64,000 nt of DNA from Clostridiales bacterium DTU070 (GTDB taxonomy: Bacteria; Bacillota; Clostridia; DSM-8532), in assembly GCA_001513105.1 (NCBI GenBank), contig LFSH01000070.1:1-64000 (forward strand), given 5' to 3'. Numbering within the stretch: the first letter of the stretch is position 1; each line of letters opens with the position of its first letter. A model generated the notes under the pieces. That model saw only the letters and a list, made by a program, of their open reading frames with translations, made no database searches and had not been told where the DNA came from. Below, piece after piece: positions 9,354 through 18,837 of this stretch. The translations under genes and the position numbers were made by a program.

Positions 9354-10916
9354 CTAAACAACAAATGTATATGACTCGTTGGCAAACGTCACAATATCTC
9401 CGTTCTTCAGTTTCACCTCGGTGTTGCACGTTACCCTTTCATTGTTGACATATGTACCGTTTACCGAGTTTAAATCGATAACATAGTACCCGTCTTCCTT
9501 TTTTACAATCTCTGCATGAATCTTACCGACAGCCATGTTCCGTATTGCATAATCCACGCTGTCAGAAAGCCTTCCAAACAGTGTTGAATCCTTTGTTAAT
9601 TTAATTTTCTCGGAAGGGCATGAGTGGCTCTGCAGAAACGGCTCATTCACCGATGCAAACCCCAGCACTATGGTTTTATCCTGGATAACCATCCGGCTGC
9701 CTGGCATATGCCTGTTTCCCTGCGTAAAAGCCACGCCGACCGCTGTATCATTGGATGATAATTCAAACCCGGCAGGTTTTGCTTTTTCATGTCGGTTGAC
9801 ACTTTCAAAACCGGACGTCCCGTTTCCTTTCACCTCATTTTCCATATGCAAAGGTTTTCTTTTTGGAAAAACCTTATCCTCTTTTATGGCTTCATTGACA
9901 AAGCGTCTGCCAGAAGGAACATTAACCTGTTTTTCAGGCTCCGTATTGACGGTTTTTCTTTTATCCTTTGAAAACATTCTTGTAATTACAAAATAGTTTG
10001 ATGCAAATCCAATAAGCAGTAGCCCTGATAAAGTGCTGGTCATATCCGAACTGATTCCTGAAAGCAGGATGCAAATCAATACGCAAAGAAGGAATATATT
10101 AACTGCACCGGTAATCAAATATGATTTTAAAGGATACTTCATTCCTGAAACCCTATGATTTCTTACAGGTTTTTTGACCTTATTCTCACTGTAACCGGCC
10201 CAGGGCCTTGGAATTGCGTCTCTTTTCTCTTTCCCTGCAAACTTCCCGGAGCCGACAGCATTATAATTATCAAGGATGTCTTTTTGTGGTTCTTCCGTAG
10301 CACCGCCTTCATTCGCAGCCTGCTCGTTTGTACAATGCCGTTTTTCCGGCAGCTTTTGGTTTATGCAGTTTAAAAGCTGATCAGGAGTAAACGTTTCGGA
10401 CTTAAGAACATCCAATAGTCTTTTCAGAAGGCTTCCAGATGAATCATCAAGCAGCCGGATATCTTCAAAAATCAGCCTGTGAAGGAAATCCCTCAGGGTA
10501 TTTGAATCAAAACCGCAGTTATTTACGGGAAAATACATGAAATACAATGACAAGTCGCCGGGATCGCAGTAAATATACGACTTATCAAAAACCACGGATG
10601 AAACATCCAGCAGATAATCCCTCAGTTTTGCAGTGATATTTCCAATCTGTTTTATGATATACTCAAATTCTTCGCACTTCAGGCTCTTTCTCTCCAGCAC
10701 CTTTGCCAACGGTATTTTCGATGTTATTTCGAATGACAGCTTCCAGTCGTTGTTCAGCCTTTGAACAGACAACGGCAGCAAAAAGTCAATCCGGTTTTTT
10801 GCCAGCATTTCGGCCTGGTATTCTATAATCTCTTCTTGAGCCGGAACAGAAAATGATATGTAGCTCTTTCCTCCATAACCGGCATATGTCGCCTGAAAGT
10901 CATATATGTTTTTCAT
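9354..10916 (-). CDS. DUF6382-type/FHA-domain membrane protein of the Tad locus
   Basis: About 520 aa. The N-terminal 220 residues match the general pattern of the DUF6382 domain found before FHA domains in Firmicutes (recalled, not searched). Two hydrophobic segments follow near the middle, and the last 90 residues are an FHA domain (FGRLSDSVDYAIRN, then HAEI and DLNSVNGTYVNNERV), which binds phosphothreonine peptides. The ATG at 10916 is chosen because AGGTGA lies seven bases upstream; the longer frame has no such site. It starts 11 bp after the prepilin peptidase gene, so it belongs to the Tad operon, perhaps coupling it to Ser/Thr kinase signalling. Confidence 0.8.
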   Translation of the reverse strand: MKNIYDFQATYAGYGGKSYISFSVPAQEEIIEYQAEMLAKNRIDFLLPLSVQRLNNDWKLSFEITSKIPLAKVLERKSLKCEEFEYIIKQIGNITAKLRDYLLDVSSVVFDKSYIYCDPGDLSLYFMYFPVNNCGFDSNTLRDFLHRLIFEDIRLLDDSSGSLLKRLLDVLKSETFTPDQLLNCINQKLPEKRHCTNEQAANEGGATEEPQKDILDNYNAVGSGKFAGKEKRDAIPRPWAGYSENKVKKPVRNHRVSGMKYPLKSYLITGAVNIFLLCVLICILLSGISSDMTSTLSGLLLIGFASNYFVITRMFSKDKRKTVNTEPEKQVNVPSGRRFVNEAIKEDKVFPKRKPLHMENEVKGNGTSGFESVNRHEKAKPAGFELSSNDTAVGVAFTQGNRHMPGSRMVIQDKTIVLGFASVNEPFLQSHSCPSEKIKLTKDSTLFGRLSDSVDYAIRNMAVGKIHAEIVKKEDGYYVIDLNSVNGTYVNNERVTCNTEVKLKNGDIVTFANESYTFVV

Positions 10917-10927
10917 AATATCACCTT

Positions 10928-11437
10928 TCACGGCAATAGTATTATAAAAGCAGCTGCTATGCACGGTGACAGTGGTATTGCAACGTTTTTCATGCTTTTG
11001 GCCCTGATACATTTGATAAGCCCCGCCAAAGAAGACAATGCAAATGTCAGGAACAAAAACCTGAAAGCATCCTCAGGCAAAAGAGACTGAACGCACAACG
11101 AAACAATGAATATATCTCCCAAACCTATGTTATTTTTGTTTATAGAATACAGGACCAGAAACACTGAAAGCAGCACAAAACTGACAATCCATGAAAAAAG
11201 GCTGAATGAAACGAATATGGCATGAATTATACTGATGCCTGATACCGAAATACATGCTAACAGCGGGATTTCCCGATCCCTGATATCAAAAAAGGAAGAT
11301 ACCAGGAGAACTGCTGTTATGGATATCTTTCGCACTTCTTTTTCAATTCCCGGAAGAAAGAATACCGACAGCAAATACAGAATTAATAATATTACCGGAA
11401 CAGCCGTATCAAAAAACTTAACTGCTTTCTTTTTCAT
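10928..11437 (-). CDS. Small A24-type prepilin peptidase (TadV/CpaA-like)
   Basis: 169 aa membrane protein with about six hydrophobic helices. The two aspartates of the A24 aspartyl prepilin peptidases are visible in SSFFDIRDREIP and NIGLGDIF (the GxGD motif). It lacks the N-terminal methylase domain, as usual for Tad systems. It would cleave the Flp and TadE-like leader peptides. The start overlaps the preceding gene by 20 bp. A much longer upstream frame exists but only shadows the TadE-like gene. Confidence 0.88.
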   Translation of the reverse strand: MKKKAVKFFDTAVPVILLILYLLSVFFLPGIEKEVRKISITAVLLVSSFFDIRDREIPLLACISVSGISIIHAIFVSFSLFSWIVSFVLLSVFLVLYSINKNNIGLGDIFIVSLCVQSLLPEDAFRFLFLTFALSSLAGLIKCIRAKSMKNVAIPLSPCIAAAFIILLP

Positions 11438-12776
11438 TATTCTGTTCATCCTCATCACCGCGATCATACTCACCGTATCTTTGAACCTGAATGAGCTCAA
11501 TACCCATTCTGCCTGCCGTTTTCCTGCATTCCTCAAAAGCCTGAACATAGGCTTCAGGAAGCTCCTTGTTTTCCGGAACAACAATATAAGCCATCCTCTT
11601 GTATCTGCCCGATAACAGTGATACATCAATGATATAGTCCTTGACTTCGTATCTTTGGAAAGTGGATAGTTCGTTGAGGTTTTTTCTAATGGCCCCCACA
11701 ACTGCACTCTTACTGTTGTAAGTTACCATAAACGGGTTCAGTGAAAAAATCATTACCAATGATCCGTCCTTGCCGTTATGAGCATACTCAATTAAATCGA
11801 TGGTTTTAAAATTATCCGGAGTCAGTTCGGCATGCTCACCAAGCTCCTTTTTCAGCTCAGCCGCAAACATCCTGTCTATTTTTTTACCCCTGGCAAGATG
11901 CTGGGAAGTTGAACTCTTTCCTTTTTCCAGGTTCCACACGCTTTCATTTTCACCCGTATCATTTATGGACAGGCCGTGATCCACACCCCATGTCCATGAC
12001 AGTACGGTGACCCTGTTTCTGAGCTTTATTTCCGGAATAATAAAGAACTGCGGCTTAACCGTATATTCCGCGATAATGTCTATGGTCTCCTTATCATCGA
12101 AAAATGCCGAACCTGAAAAATCTATATGCTCAATCCCGCCTTTTATCCACAGTTGTTTTTCCAGCTGGCCGGCATCACAATTCAGCTCTTTCAAAAGGTT
12201 ATTCCTGATCATGCCTTTTGCAACAGTGCCGAAAACAACCGTCTTTGCTTTTCGGAAAAGCGAATCTGAAAGGGCAAGACCTACCAGCTGAACCTCCTGC
12301 ATCGGGTCCTGTATTTTTTCGTTGACCATTTCAGCAATTTCAGCAGAGGAATCCTGGATGTTTTCAATCTCAGAAACAGTATTCAGAAGACTTTCAACGA
12401 CATTTTCGTCTCCTTTTCCAATGGCATCTATATTGCCCGATATGCTTTCAACAGACCTGTAAAATGTTTCTATTACAGCAGTTTGTGACTTCAATTCCTC
12501 CGCCGCCCTGTTTATATCATCCAAAGCCTGGTCATGGTGCTGTTTCAGCCCTGATACTGCGTAAATATAACTGTATTGGGACAGCTCTGTCGCCACCTGG
12601 TTCAAAGCATGCTGTATTCTGCTGTATGTTGATATTATACGAATAACGGACAGTATCGAAATAACCGATATCATAACCAGCGGCAGAACTATTGCAGCTT
12701 CAACCGATACACTGCCTGACAGGCTTTTTCTGCCTCCCTCTTCTTTCGGTATTTTTTTATAAAGCCTGATTTTCAA
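11418..12776 (-). CDS. TadE-like pseudopilin with large extracellular domain
   Basis: About 452 aa. A short basic N-terminus is followed by GSVSVEAAIVLPLV, the G-x4-E prepilin-type site, then one transmembrane helix and a long helical ectodomain with regions rich in E, N and D. The TTG at 12776 overlaps the stop of the preceding gene and has GGGGG eight bases upstream; an ATG at 12791 is also open. It probably acts as a minor pseudopilin or assembly factor of the Flp pilus. The C-terminus is very acidic. Confidence 0.75.
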   Translation of the reverse strand: MKIRLYKKIPKEEGGRKSLSGSVSVEAAIVLPLVMISVISILSVIRIISTYSRIQHALNQVATELSQYSYIYAVSGLKQHHDQALDDINRAAEELKSQTAVIETFYRSVESISGNIDAIGKGDENVVESLLNTVSEIENIQDSSAEIAEMVNEKIQDPMQEVQLVGLALSDSLFRKAKTVVFGTVAKGMIRNNLLKELNCDAGQLEKQLWIKGGIEHIDFSGSAFFDDKETIDIIAEYTVKPQFFIIPEIKLRNRVTVLSWTWGVDHGLSINDTGENESVWNLEKGKSSTSQHLARGKKIDRMFAAELKKELGEHAELTPDNFKTIDLIEYAHNGKDGSLVMIFSLNPFMVTYNSKSAVVGAIRKNLNELSTFQRYEVKDYIIDVSLLSGRYKRMAYIVVPENKELPEAYVQAFEECRKTAGRMGIELIQVQRYGEYDRGDEDEQNNEKESS

Positions 12777-15700
12777 TAGCCATACCCCCATCTTATTTTG
12801 AACCTGCCTGTTTGCTCTCCTCTCAGAAACGAAGGGATAAATATGGCCTTCATTGATATGTCCGCTTCAACGATTATGAATGAATTGTATTCGGACATCA
12901 TGAAATCAGGATTATCGAGTGTTTCTCTCAGATTTAGCTGCATCAGGTCCGCAGCCCTTAGCAGTTTGGTTTTCTGAGGCACCGCAAAAAGAAGAAGCCT
13001 CAGGTAATCGGTGTAATCAAAGGACACGACCGTTCCAATCAGCTGATTCTGAACACCCTGATCCTCTATTTTGCTGCCTATCGCCTTCAAACTTTCAGAG
13101 AGCTGGCTCACACCTGTGTCTATCATGTTGTTCAGGCTTTCTTTCAACGAGGAAAACAGTTTTTTATACGCCGGGCTGTTGACAAATAAATCAATAATCT
13201 CTTTTGATATTTTCTTCTTATAATCTTCAAGCTGGTTTTTTGTCCAGTTCAGGGCGCTGTTCCTTATTGATTTGTACTGGCTGTCACAGATCTCCTTCAG
13301 CCATGCTTTAAGATCTTCCATATCATTTATTTCATTTAACCTCCCGGGATCAACAGGTTTTATTTCATCTGCAGAATCTGTTTCGCTCCCCGCTTCGGTT
13401 ATTGCCTGCTCAAGCGGCAGAAAAGCCTCATGAACAGCACCGGAAACTATTTCACGGATTAATGATTTCACCGCATCATCTGCCTTGTCAATCAGCTCAT
13501 CCTTTTGCTCCTTCAGCCATTTGGATGAATCCTCGAGAAACTCTCCGGCTATGCCTGAAAATAGCGATTTCAGGCTTAACCTCCAGGTGTTCTCGGTTTT
13601 ATACACAGGTACTTCCTTGCCGTTATTGATATCCTTTACATCAAGATAGGATTCACCCGCAGCCCAGCCAAAAAGGATAAGATTCTTTACAATAGGCACG
13701 CCGAAGCCTGTCCACCCTGAAATTGATACCGCCGCAGTATATGCGGTTTTGACTTTCTGCGGATCCATGTAAACATGTATAAGGTTAAGCCCCATTCTTA
13801 TTCCGAAAATGGATACCTGTGCAAGGTCCGCGTTTGCTTTCTCCTTTTTTCTTCCGAAAATAATATATTCAACCTCGGCTTTCTCAAAAAATGTTTTTGC
13901 CGGGCCTCCATGAATGTTTATCCTTGGCGTCGATACCTTGTCGATATTGGAATTTTTAAAAGCACAAACAATATATTCATTAACATACAATGACTTTAAC
14001 AGGGATTCACCGGCACGTGACAAGGCACCGCCTATTTCTTTTGCCATATTGCCGTTATTGTTTAAAGACCTTTTGTAGTTTTCTTCAGGTTCTGCATTCC
14101 TTTCCTCCCCATGGAGCAGGGAATCACTCTCCCCGTTTCGTTTTGAAGGAAGGGTTTCAAACAGTTCTTCCAGTTCCTTATCGGTCATTTTACTGTCTTT
14201 CCCGTTAAAGGTTTTCTCATTCTCTTTCTTCCCTTTTTCGTCAGCATCCTTAATATTGCTGCGAAGTTTTTTCTCATAGCCCTTATCCTTGCTGTCTGTT
14301 TCGTTTTCCTCCTTAAAGACCTTGTTGCACCATCTGTTGAATTCATTTTTTTCTTTTTGGCTTACATTCGGTTCCAGTTCATAGGAAGCTGTTTTGTACA
14401 CAGAAACGGTCTGGAAAACCATGTCATTTACATTCCTGAACTCCTTCTCCAGTATGGTGCCAAAATCCTTTCTTTCAAAATAATTCAGATTGTCGTACAG
14501 TTTCCTGGTCTCGGCTATAAATTTCTGAAGATCCTTTATTATTTCATCAGCCTTATTTACCGAAGTACCGGCAACGGAATACAACTCATTCAGATATTCC
14601 AGGTTCTTGTCTGTAACCGATTTTATTGAGTTTAACACTTCAGGCGATACAGAAATCTCCAGTTTCCTCATGTCAGCTTTTATCTTGACCAGAAAAGCAT
14701 TGTCCGATTTTTCGGATTGCTCCTTTATATCCGAGTTTATGTCTTCTGTCAGCCGCAGAATCTCTTCACGCTGATTCAGAATACCCGAAACCAGTTTACC
14801 TGCTTCTTCGTGATACTTGATGAATTTGGCGGTAATTTCCCTGATTCCGGTCATTTTCCCCTTTACTGTTTCAGCCCTGGTTTTGATTTCTTCAAGTATC
14901 CCCGCGCATTTTTCGGTCTTTGATCTCAGTTGCCATTCGTCTTCCTCAATTGATGCCTTGACAGACCGTATCTCGCTTTCCCTGTCGTCAATTTTGTCAT
15001 TGATATCCTGTATCTTTTTCCATGTCTTATCCCGTTCATCTTGCAGTGAGGAGATTTTCCTGTCCAGGTCTTCAAGAGTTCCTCTGAGTTCATTAATCCT
15101 TTGTTCGTATGACTTTATCGCATTCTCGTCAGGATCTTTCCTGACCTTTTCCTTTTCTATTTTTTTCTGAAGCTCTGAAATCTCCCTGTTTATTTTTACC
15201 TTTTCCCTGTCGCAGTCCCTGATGCTGCCTTCAACCCGGTCATAGTCCTTCAATAGAGGAGCTTTTTCTTCCTTAAGTCCGGAAATCTGGTTGTTAATCT
15301 CGTCTATCCTGCTTCTTGCTTCTGATATTTTTTCAATAAGCGAAGGCAACTCACGCCATGTTTTGTCAAGCTCCCGGTTTGATTTTTCCATGCCGTGGAT
15401 TTCATCGATCAGTGAAGACATCGTACGCAGGTTATCATCAATATCCTTCATTGGTTTATTATTATTTAAAAAAAGTGGAACTCTTTCGGCCAGAAGCAGA
15501 CTTAAATAAACCTGATCCTCGCGAATTTTCTGCATTTTGTCTTCAAGATCCATTCGTTTGTTCAAAAGACCGGACTGGGCCATAAACATATTAAGGGCCT
15601 TAAGTTTCCCAAGGAAATTTCCTATCGTGTTTACCGGCGCACGGTACTTCATAAAATGAGTAATTTCCTTTTCAAGAGCCTGTTCATCAGCAAGGTTAAG

Positions 15701-16033
15701 CACCGGGTATACCTTTACACTGTCAACCGAAAAGCCGAAAAGGTCTGTTACCCCTGGTATAAATGCGTTTTCAACGCCCAGGTTTTTTTCTGTAAGCTCA
15801 TATATCAGCTCTTCAAGCTCTTCTTCATTGTATGCCGTCGCCCAGAGCCCGTAATTCTCTTTCAGCGGTGCAAAATACCGGGTAAGCGCTGAATGAACCG
15901 ATAACTGTACAGCAGCGCGGGCATGTCTTTCCCCGGCCCGAAACCTGGACAAATCCACTACAACCCCGGAAAAGGCTATTAAAGCCGACAGTATAATACT
16001 GATAAAAACTGTAACACTGCCTCGCAACCTCAT
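12773..16033 (-). CDS. Giant TadG-like protein with long coiled coil
   Basis: About 1086 aa. One N-terminal membrane helix follows GSVTVFISIILSALIAFSG, the TadG-type N-terminus. Residues about 230-430 are strongly predicted coiled coil by eye (heptads rich in E, K, I and L such as EINNQISGLKEEK). A charged K/E/D linker near 630-700 and a C-terminal extracellular region with more amphipathic helices follow. It would be anchored in the membrane with most of its mass outside. It lies between the tadE and second tadE-like genes. It is much longer than ordinary TadG; no enzymatic motif was recognised. Confidence 0.75.
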   Translation of the reverse strand: MRLRGSVTVFISIILSALIAFSGVVVDLSRFRAGERHARAAVQLSVHSALTRYFAPLKENYGLWATAYNEEELEELIYELTEKNLGVENAFIPGVTDLFGFSVDSVKVYPVLNLADEQALEKEITHFMKYRAPVNTIGNFLGKLKALNMFMAQSGLLNKRMDLEDKMQKIREDQVYLSLLLAERVPLFLNNNKPMKDIDDNLRTMSSLIDEIHGMEKSNRELDKTWRELPSLIEKISEARSRIDEINNQISGLKEEKAPLLKDYDRVEGSIRDCDREKVKINREISELQKKIEKEKVRKDPDENAIKSYEQRINELRGTLEDLDRKISSLQDERDKTWKKIQDINDKIDDRESEIRSVKASIEEDEWQLRSKTEKCAGILEEIKTRAETVKGKMTGIREITAKFIKYHEEAGKLVSGILNQREEILRLTEDINSDIKEQSEKSDNAFLVKIKADMRKLEISVSPEVLNSIKSVTDKNLEYLNELYSVAGTSVNKADEIIKDLQKFIAETRKLYDNLNYFERKDFGTILEKEFRNVNDMVFQTVSVYKTASYELEPNVSQKEKNEFNRWCNKVFKEENETDSKDKGYEKKLRSNIKDADEKGKKENEKTFNGKDSKMTDKELEELFETLPSKRNGESDSLLHGEERNAEPEENYKRSLNNNGNMAKEIGGALSRAGESLLKSLYVNEYIVCAFKNSNIDKVSTPRINIHGGPAKTFFEKAEVEYIIFGRKKEKANADLAQVSIFGIRMGLNLIHVYMDPQKVKTAYTAAVSISGWTGFGVPIVKNLILFGWAAGESYLDVKDINNGKEVPVYKTENTWRLSLKSLFSGIAGEFLEDSSKWLKEQKDELIDKADDAVKSLIREIVSGAVHEAFLPLEQAITEAGSETDSADEIKPVDPGRLNEINDMEDLKAWLKEICDSQYKSIRNSALNWTKNQLEDYKKKISKEIIDLFVNSPAYKKLFSSLKESLNNMIDTGVSQLSESLKAIGSKIEDQGVQNQLIGTVVSFDYTDYLRLLLFAVPQKTKLLRAADLMQLNLRETLDNPDFMMSEYNSFIIVEADISMKAIFIPSFLRGEQTGRFKIRWGYGY

Positions 16034-16052
16034 AACCAAACCCTTTTTTAAC

Positions 16053-16715
16053 CTATTTGAAATAACCTTTGATATCCTGAAGGGCATTTACCAATGGCTT
16101 GCATCTTTCCTCCACCCATTCCTTTGCTCCTGACTCTTCATATATCTGAAGCAGATAGTCTACATTCTGCATAAAATCCTGCGGATCGTTTACTGTGGTT
16201 TCGCTGTATGCCTCAATTAAGCAATAACCCGACAAATCAATACGATTGAAGAATCCTTTGAAGGGCAAAGGATATGCAGCTTTCGCCCTGATGCCGACTT
16301 TTTTGCTGAGCAGCAGGTTCCTGTAATTTACTTCAATTTCAAAATTATCTTCCGGTTTGATAATGCTTTTTGACATCAGCTCATCCTGTAAATCCCGGAC
16401 GGCTTTTTCTCCCCTTTTCCTTACGTCGGTGTAAATATGCCAGTACATACCTTCACTGACATATGCATTCCTGCTTGTAACGCCTTCCCTGGGATCTGTT
16501 ACATCAGGTTCATATCCCCACAAAAAAGCCAGATTCTGAACATACCCGCTGACTGCCGCCTGCATCAGGCACTGCTGATAGTACAGCATCCCAAGGTATA
16601 CAAGTATCAGAATGCATATAATGACCACAGGAAACACAATGGCATACTCAACGGTGGCAGCACCGGCGGTATTCTTTATTGCAGAATGAACTGCAAAACC
16701 GGGTTTCCTTCTCAT
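16053..16715 (-). CDS. TadE-family pilus assembly protein
   Basis: 220 aa. The leader ends at GAATVEYAIVFPVV, which fits a Tad prepilin cleavage site with Glu at +5, followed by one transmembrane helix and a 150-residue ectodomain. It starts four bases after the flp stop. The family provides minor pseudopilins that are processed by the same peptidase as Flp. Confidence 0.82.
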   Translation of the reverse strand: MRRKPGFAVHSAIKNTAGAATVEYAIVFPVVIICILILVYLGMLYYQQCLMQAAVSGYVQNLAFLWGYEPDVTDPREGVTSRNAYVSEGMYWHIYTDVRKRGEKAVRDLQDELMSKSIIKPEDNFEIEVNYRNLLLSKKVGIRAKAAYPLPFKGFFNRIDLSGYCLIEAYSETTVNDPQDFMQNVDYLLQIYEESGAKEWVEERCKPLVNALQDIKGYFK

Positions 16716-16719
16716 GGCA

Positions 16720-16914
16720 TCATGGCCCGGGTGTGGGTGTTACCGGGGAATACATACCCGGATCGAGAGTTTGACCCAATAAGCTGCGGACAAAGTTAAA
16801 TATCTGTTCCCTGAAAATCAGGGCCAGCCCTAAGGCAATTGCCACCAGTACGACAACTTCAACCGTATTGATGCCTTTTTGATCTGAAATCAGCTTTCTT
16901 ATAATCTTTTTCAT
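16720..16914 (-). CDS. Flp-type major pilin
   Basis: 64 aa. A 14-residue basic leader ends in Gly14, then INTVEVVVLVAIAL starts the mature hydrophobic helix with Glu at +5, the class III (Flp/Tad) prepilin pattern. The start is ATG with the strongest ribosome site of the operon (GGAGGG, six bases away), fitting the abundant structural subunit. The C-terminus is an unusual short Pro/Thr tail (TPTPGP). Confidence 0.9.
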   Translation of the reverse strand: MKKIIRKLISDQKGINTVEVVVLVAIALGLALIFREQIFNFVRSLLGQTLDPGMYSPVTPTPGP

Positions 16915-16938
16915 TTTCGACCCTCCGAAAAACCTTGT

Positions 16939-17811
16939 TCATTTAAAAGATAACCGGATTACAGCCGGCGATATGGCAATTACCAGGATGGCTATCAGCA
17001 TAAGCATCATCGGGAATACAAGTTTTGCCGAAGCCGTCTCACCCATTTGCTTTACTGCATGTTTTCTCATTTCCCAGGTCTCGTGGGACATCCTTTTCAG
17101 TTCATTGACCATTTGACTGCCTCCAATCCTGGAGTTTTGCACTATCATGCTGGCAAAGGATGTTATTTCCTTAATCTTGCATCTTTCAGAGAATTCCTGC
17201 CAGGCCTGGCTTTCACTGATACCCGACTCCATGTCCTGCAGGACTATGCCCAGTTCCTCGTATAAAGGCCTGCTCTTGTCCGCGTCGTTATAAATCTTCA
17301 CCAAAGCCTGACGAAGGTGCATCCCGGCATTCATAAGCAGTGCAAGTTTACTGACGAAAGCGGGAAAATCTATCATGAACTGTAGCTTTCTTTTGTTAGC
17401 CCTGTCGTCAAGATTTCTGTCCGCGAGGAAGAACAGCAGGATACCCGCAGCAGGAATTACAGCCAGGAACGCAACACCTGAATTTGAAACAGCCCCCAGG
17501 AAGGAAGCGACAATCGTCCCCAGGAAAAAATACAGAAACTTCTCAGCCCAGTGTACCTGCATAAAGAAACCGGCATATCTTGTTCCATAAACCATAACAA
17601 TACGCTGATACAGAAATACGTAATAAGAACCTGAAGCCGGAATGTTCAGCCGATCATAAAGCCACATGCCAAAAGCCAGCAAATCCTTGTAACTGTATTC
17701 TTTTTTATCGAGCACCTTCAGTTCCTCCAGGTAAAATTCCTTTACATTCCGGTTTGCAACAGTATAAAATACAGCGATAACTGCCATTATTATGAAATAA
17801 ACGATATTCAA
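16939..17811 (-). CDS. tadC: TadC-like inner-membrane platform protein
   Basis: 290 aa with the T2SS-F domain (PFAM type II secretion F family): three or four transmembrane helices, a cytoplasmic helical bundle (FPAFVSKLALLMNAGMHLRQAL and a downstream SRIGGSQMVNELKRM stretch) and a C-terminal hydrophobic hairpin. It starts at TTG with GGAGAATG upstream. With TadB it should form the platform on which the pilus motor acts. It is 14 bp after tadB. Confidence 0.87.
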   Translation of the reverse strand: MNIVYFIIMAVIAVFYTVANRNVKEFYLEELKVLDKKEYSYKDLLAFGMWLYDRLNIPASGSYYVFLYQRIVMVYGTRYAGFFMQVHWAEKFLYFFLGTIVASFLGAVSNSGVAFLAVIPAAGILLFFLADRNLDDRANKRKLQFMIDFPAFVSKLALLMNAGMHLRQALVKIYNDADKSRPLYEELGIVLQDMESGISESQAWQEFSERCKIKEITSFASMIVQNSRIGGSQMVNELKRMSHETWEMRKHAVKQMGETASAKLVFPMMLMLIAILVIAISPAVIRLSFK

Positions 17812-17825
17812 GCCATTCTCCTGCC

Positions 17826-18617
17826 TTAAAACCTAATATTCATCATCCTGTTTGAAATAATAACGCCGCTGCCCATCAGTATCAGCGAAAAGGTCATTAT
17901 AGCCCGTCCTGCTGCAGTGGTATACATTGGTTCCATAAACTCGCCGCTCATTATTGAGATAAAGAGAACCATTGCAACAGACGACAGGGAAAGAATCCGC
18001 TGCTCCTGCCTTTTTGCCGCAAGGCTTGTTTCAATCTCCTGCTTGATTTCGATACGCTCGCTAATCATCCTCGTGGTTGTCCTGATTATTTCCACCAGGT
18101 TTCCGCCTGTCCTCTTGGAAACCGAAAAAACATCTGCAAAATGCTGTATCTCCTCAATTCCAGAACGTTCGGCAAAATCCTTCAGTATTGACTCAATATT
18201 TTCATTCATCTGCAGCCTTTTTATAATCAGGCCTGTTTCGTTTACAATATCGGAGTTCTCACCCGGGTACAGGTTTTCCAGCGTTTTATGCGCCTGCACA
18301 AACGCCTGTTCCACAGATTTACCGGCAGACAGCGATGCCCCTACGTAATACAGCAGGTCTTTGAACTGAAGCCTTAATACATTCCGCCGCTTCTCAACAA
18401 GCTGTTTTTTCTTGATTACCGGATAAAAAAGGCCTGCTGCAGAACAGATTAATACAAAAGCTGTGTTTTTATAAAACACCCAGGCTGTGACCGCCATTGT
18501 TACAGCTCCGATGGCAGCATAAAGAAGCCACTCATGTTTACGGTATTTGTACTTATCATATCTTCTATATTGTGACAATTCTTCTTTCAGTACATTACTA
18601 TTCACTTTATACACCAT
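17826..18617 (-). CDS. tadB: TadB-like inner-membrane platform protein
   Basis: About 263 aa, T2SS-F domain protein: two N-terminal transmembrane helices, the cytoplasmic bundle (LRLQFKDLLYYVGASLSAGKS, then FSVSKRTGGNLVEIIRTT) and two C-terminal helices. The frame is open to 18698, but that extension carries an exact direct repeat (a doubled MPKI) and the promoter at 18637-18665, so the ATG at 18617 is preferred; it has only a weak ribosome site. It is first in the Tad operon. No TadA/CpaF ATPase gene precedes it. Confidence 0.82.
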   Translation of the reverse strand: MVYKVNSNVLKEELSQYRRYDKYKYRKHEWLLYAAIGAVTMAVTAWVFYKNTAFVLICSAAGLFYPVIKKKQLVEKRRNVLRLQFKDLLYYVGASLSAGKSVEQAFVQAHKTLENLYPGENSDIVNETGLIIKRLQMNENIESILKDFAERSGIEEIQHFADVFSVSKRTGGNLVEIIRTTTRMISERIEIKQEIETSLAAKRQEQRILSLSSVAMVLFISIMSGEFMEPMYTTAAGRAIMTFSLILMGSGVIISNRMMNIRF

Positions 18618-18636
18618 CTTTGATAATTTAACATAG

Positions 18637-18665
18637 ATCTTATAAAAACTGTAAACTGATGTCAA
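18637..18665 (-). promoter_or_regulatory. Promoter of the Tad operon
   Basis: Minus strand TTGACA (18665-18660), 17-bp spacer, TAAGAT (18642-18637). This implies a short leader to the ATG at 18617. The perfect -35 box lies directly beside the direct repeats at 18667-18702. Confidence 0.6.
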
Positions 18666-18666
18666 T

Positions 18667-18702
18667 ATTTTTGGCATAAACATACGGATTTTTGGCATAA
18701 AC
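18667..18702. repeat. Direct repeat pair abutting the Tad -35 box
   Basis: ATTTTTGGCATAAAC occurs exactly twice, at 18667-18681 and 18688-18702, 21 bp apart (two helical turns). The first copy ends one base from the -35 box, a usual place for an activator site. Farther upstream a related pair, TTCACGCAAAA, occurs at 18718-18728 and 18739-18749 (about 20 bp apart), and AACGG/CCGTT forms a small inverted repeat at 18700-18718. Confidence 0.8.
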
Positions 18703-18837
18703 GGCTATTTTATCCGTTCACGCAAAATTTTATACAATTCACGCAAAAAATTTGCAGTACTAAAGAAATGAAGCTGCATTAAAGATATGCCTCTTTGATC
18801 ATATCATTGCACGGAATTGACGGATATGTGTCATCTT

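Noticed and set aside
11438-11707. 90-residue N-terminal extension of the prepilin peptidase
   Set aside because: It lies wholly within the TadE-like gene in another frame and is not membrane-like; a shadow frame.
18618-18698. N-terminal extension of TadB (MPKIRMFMPKI...)
   Set aside because: It is the translation of the DNA direct repeats and overlaps the promoter.
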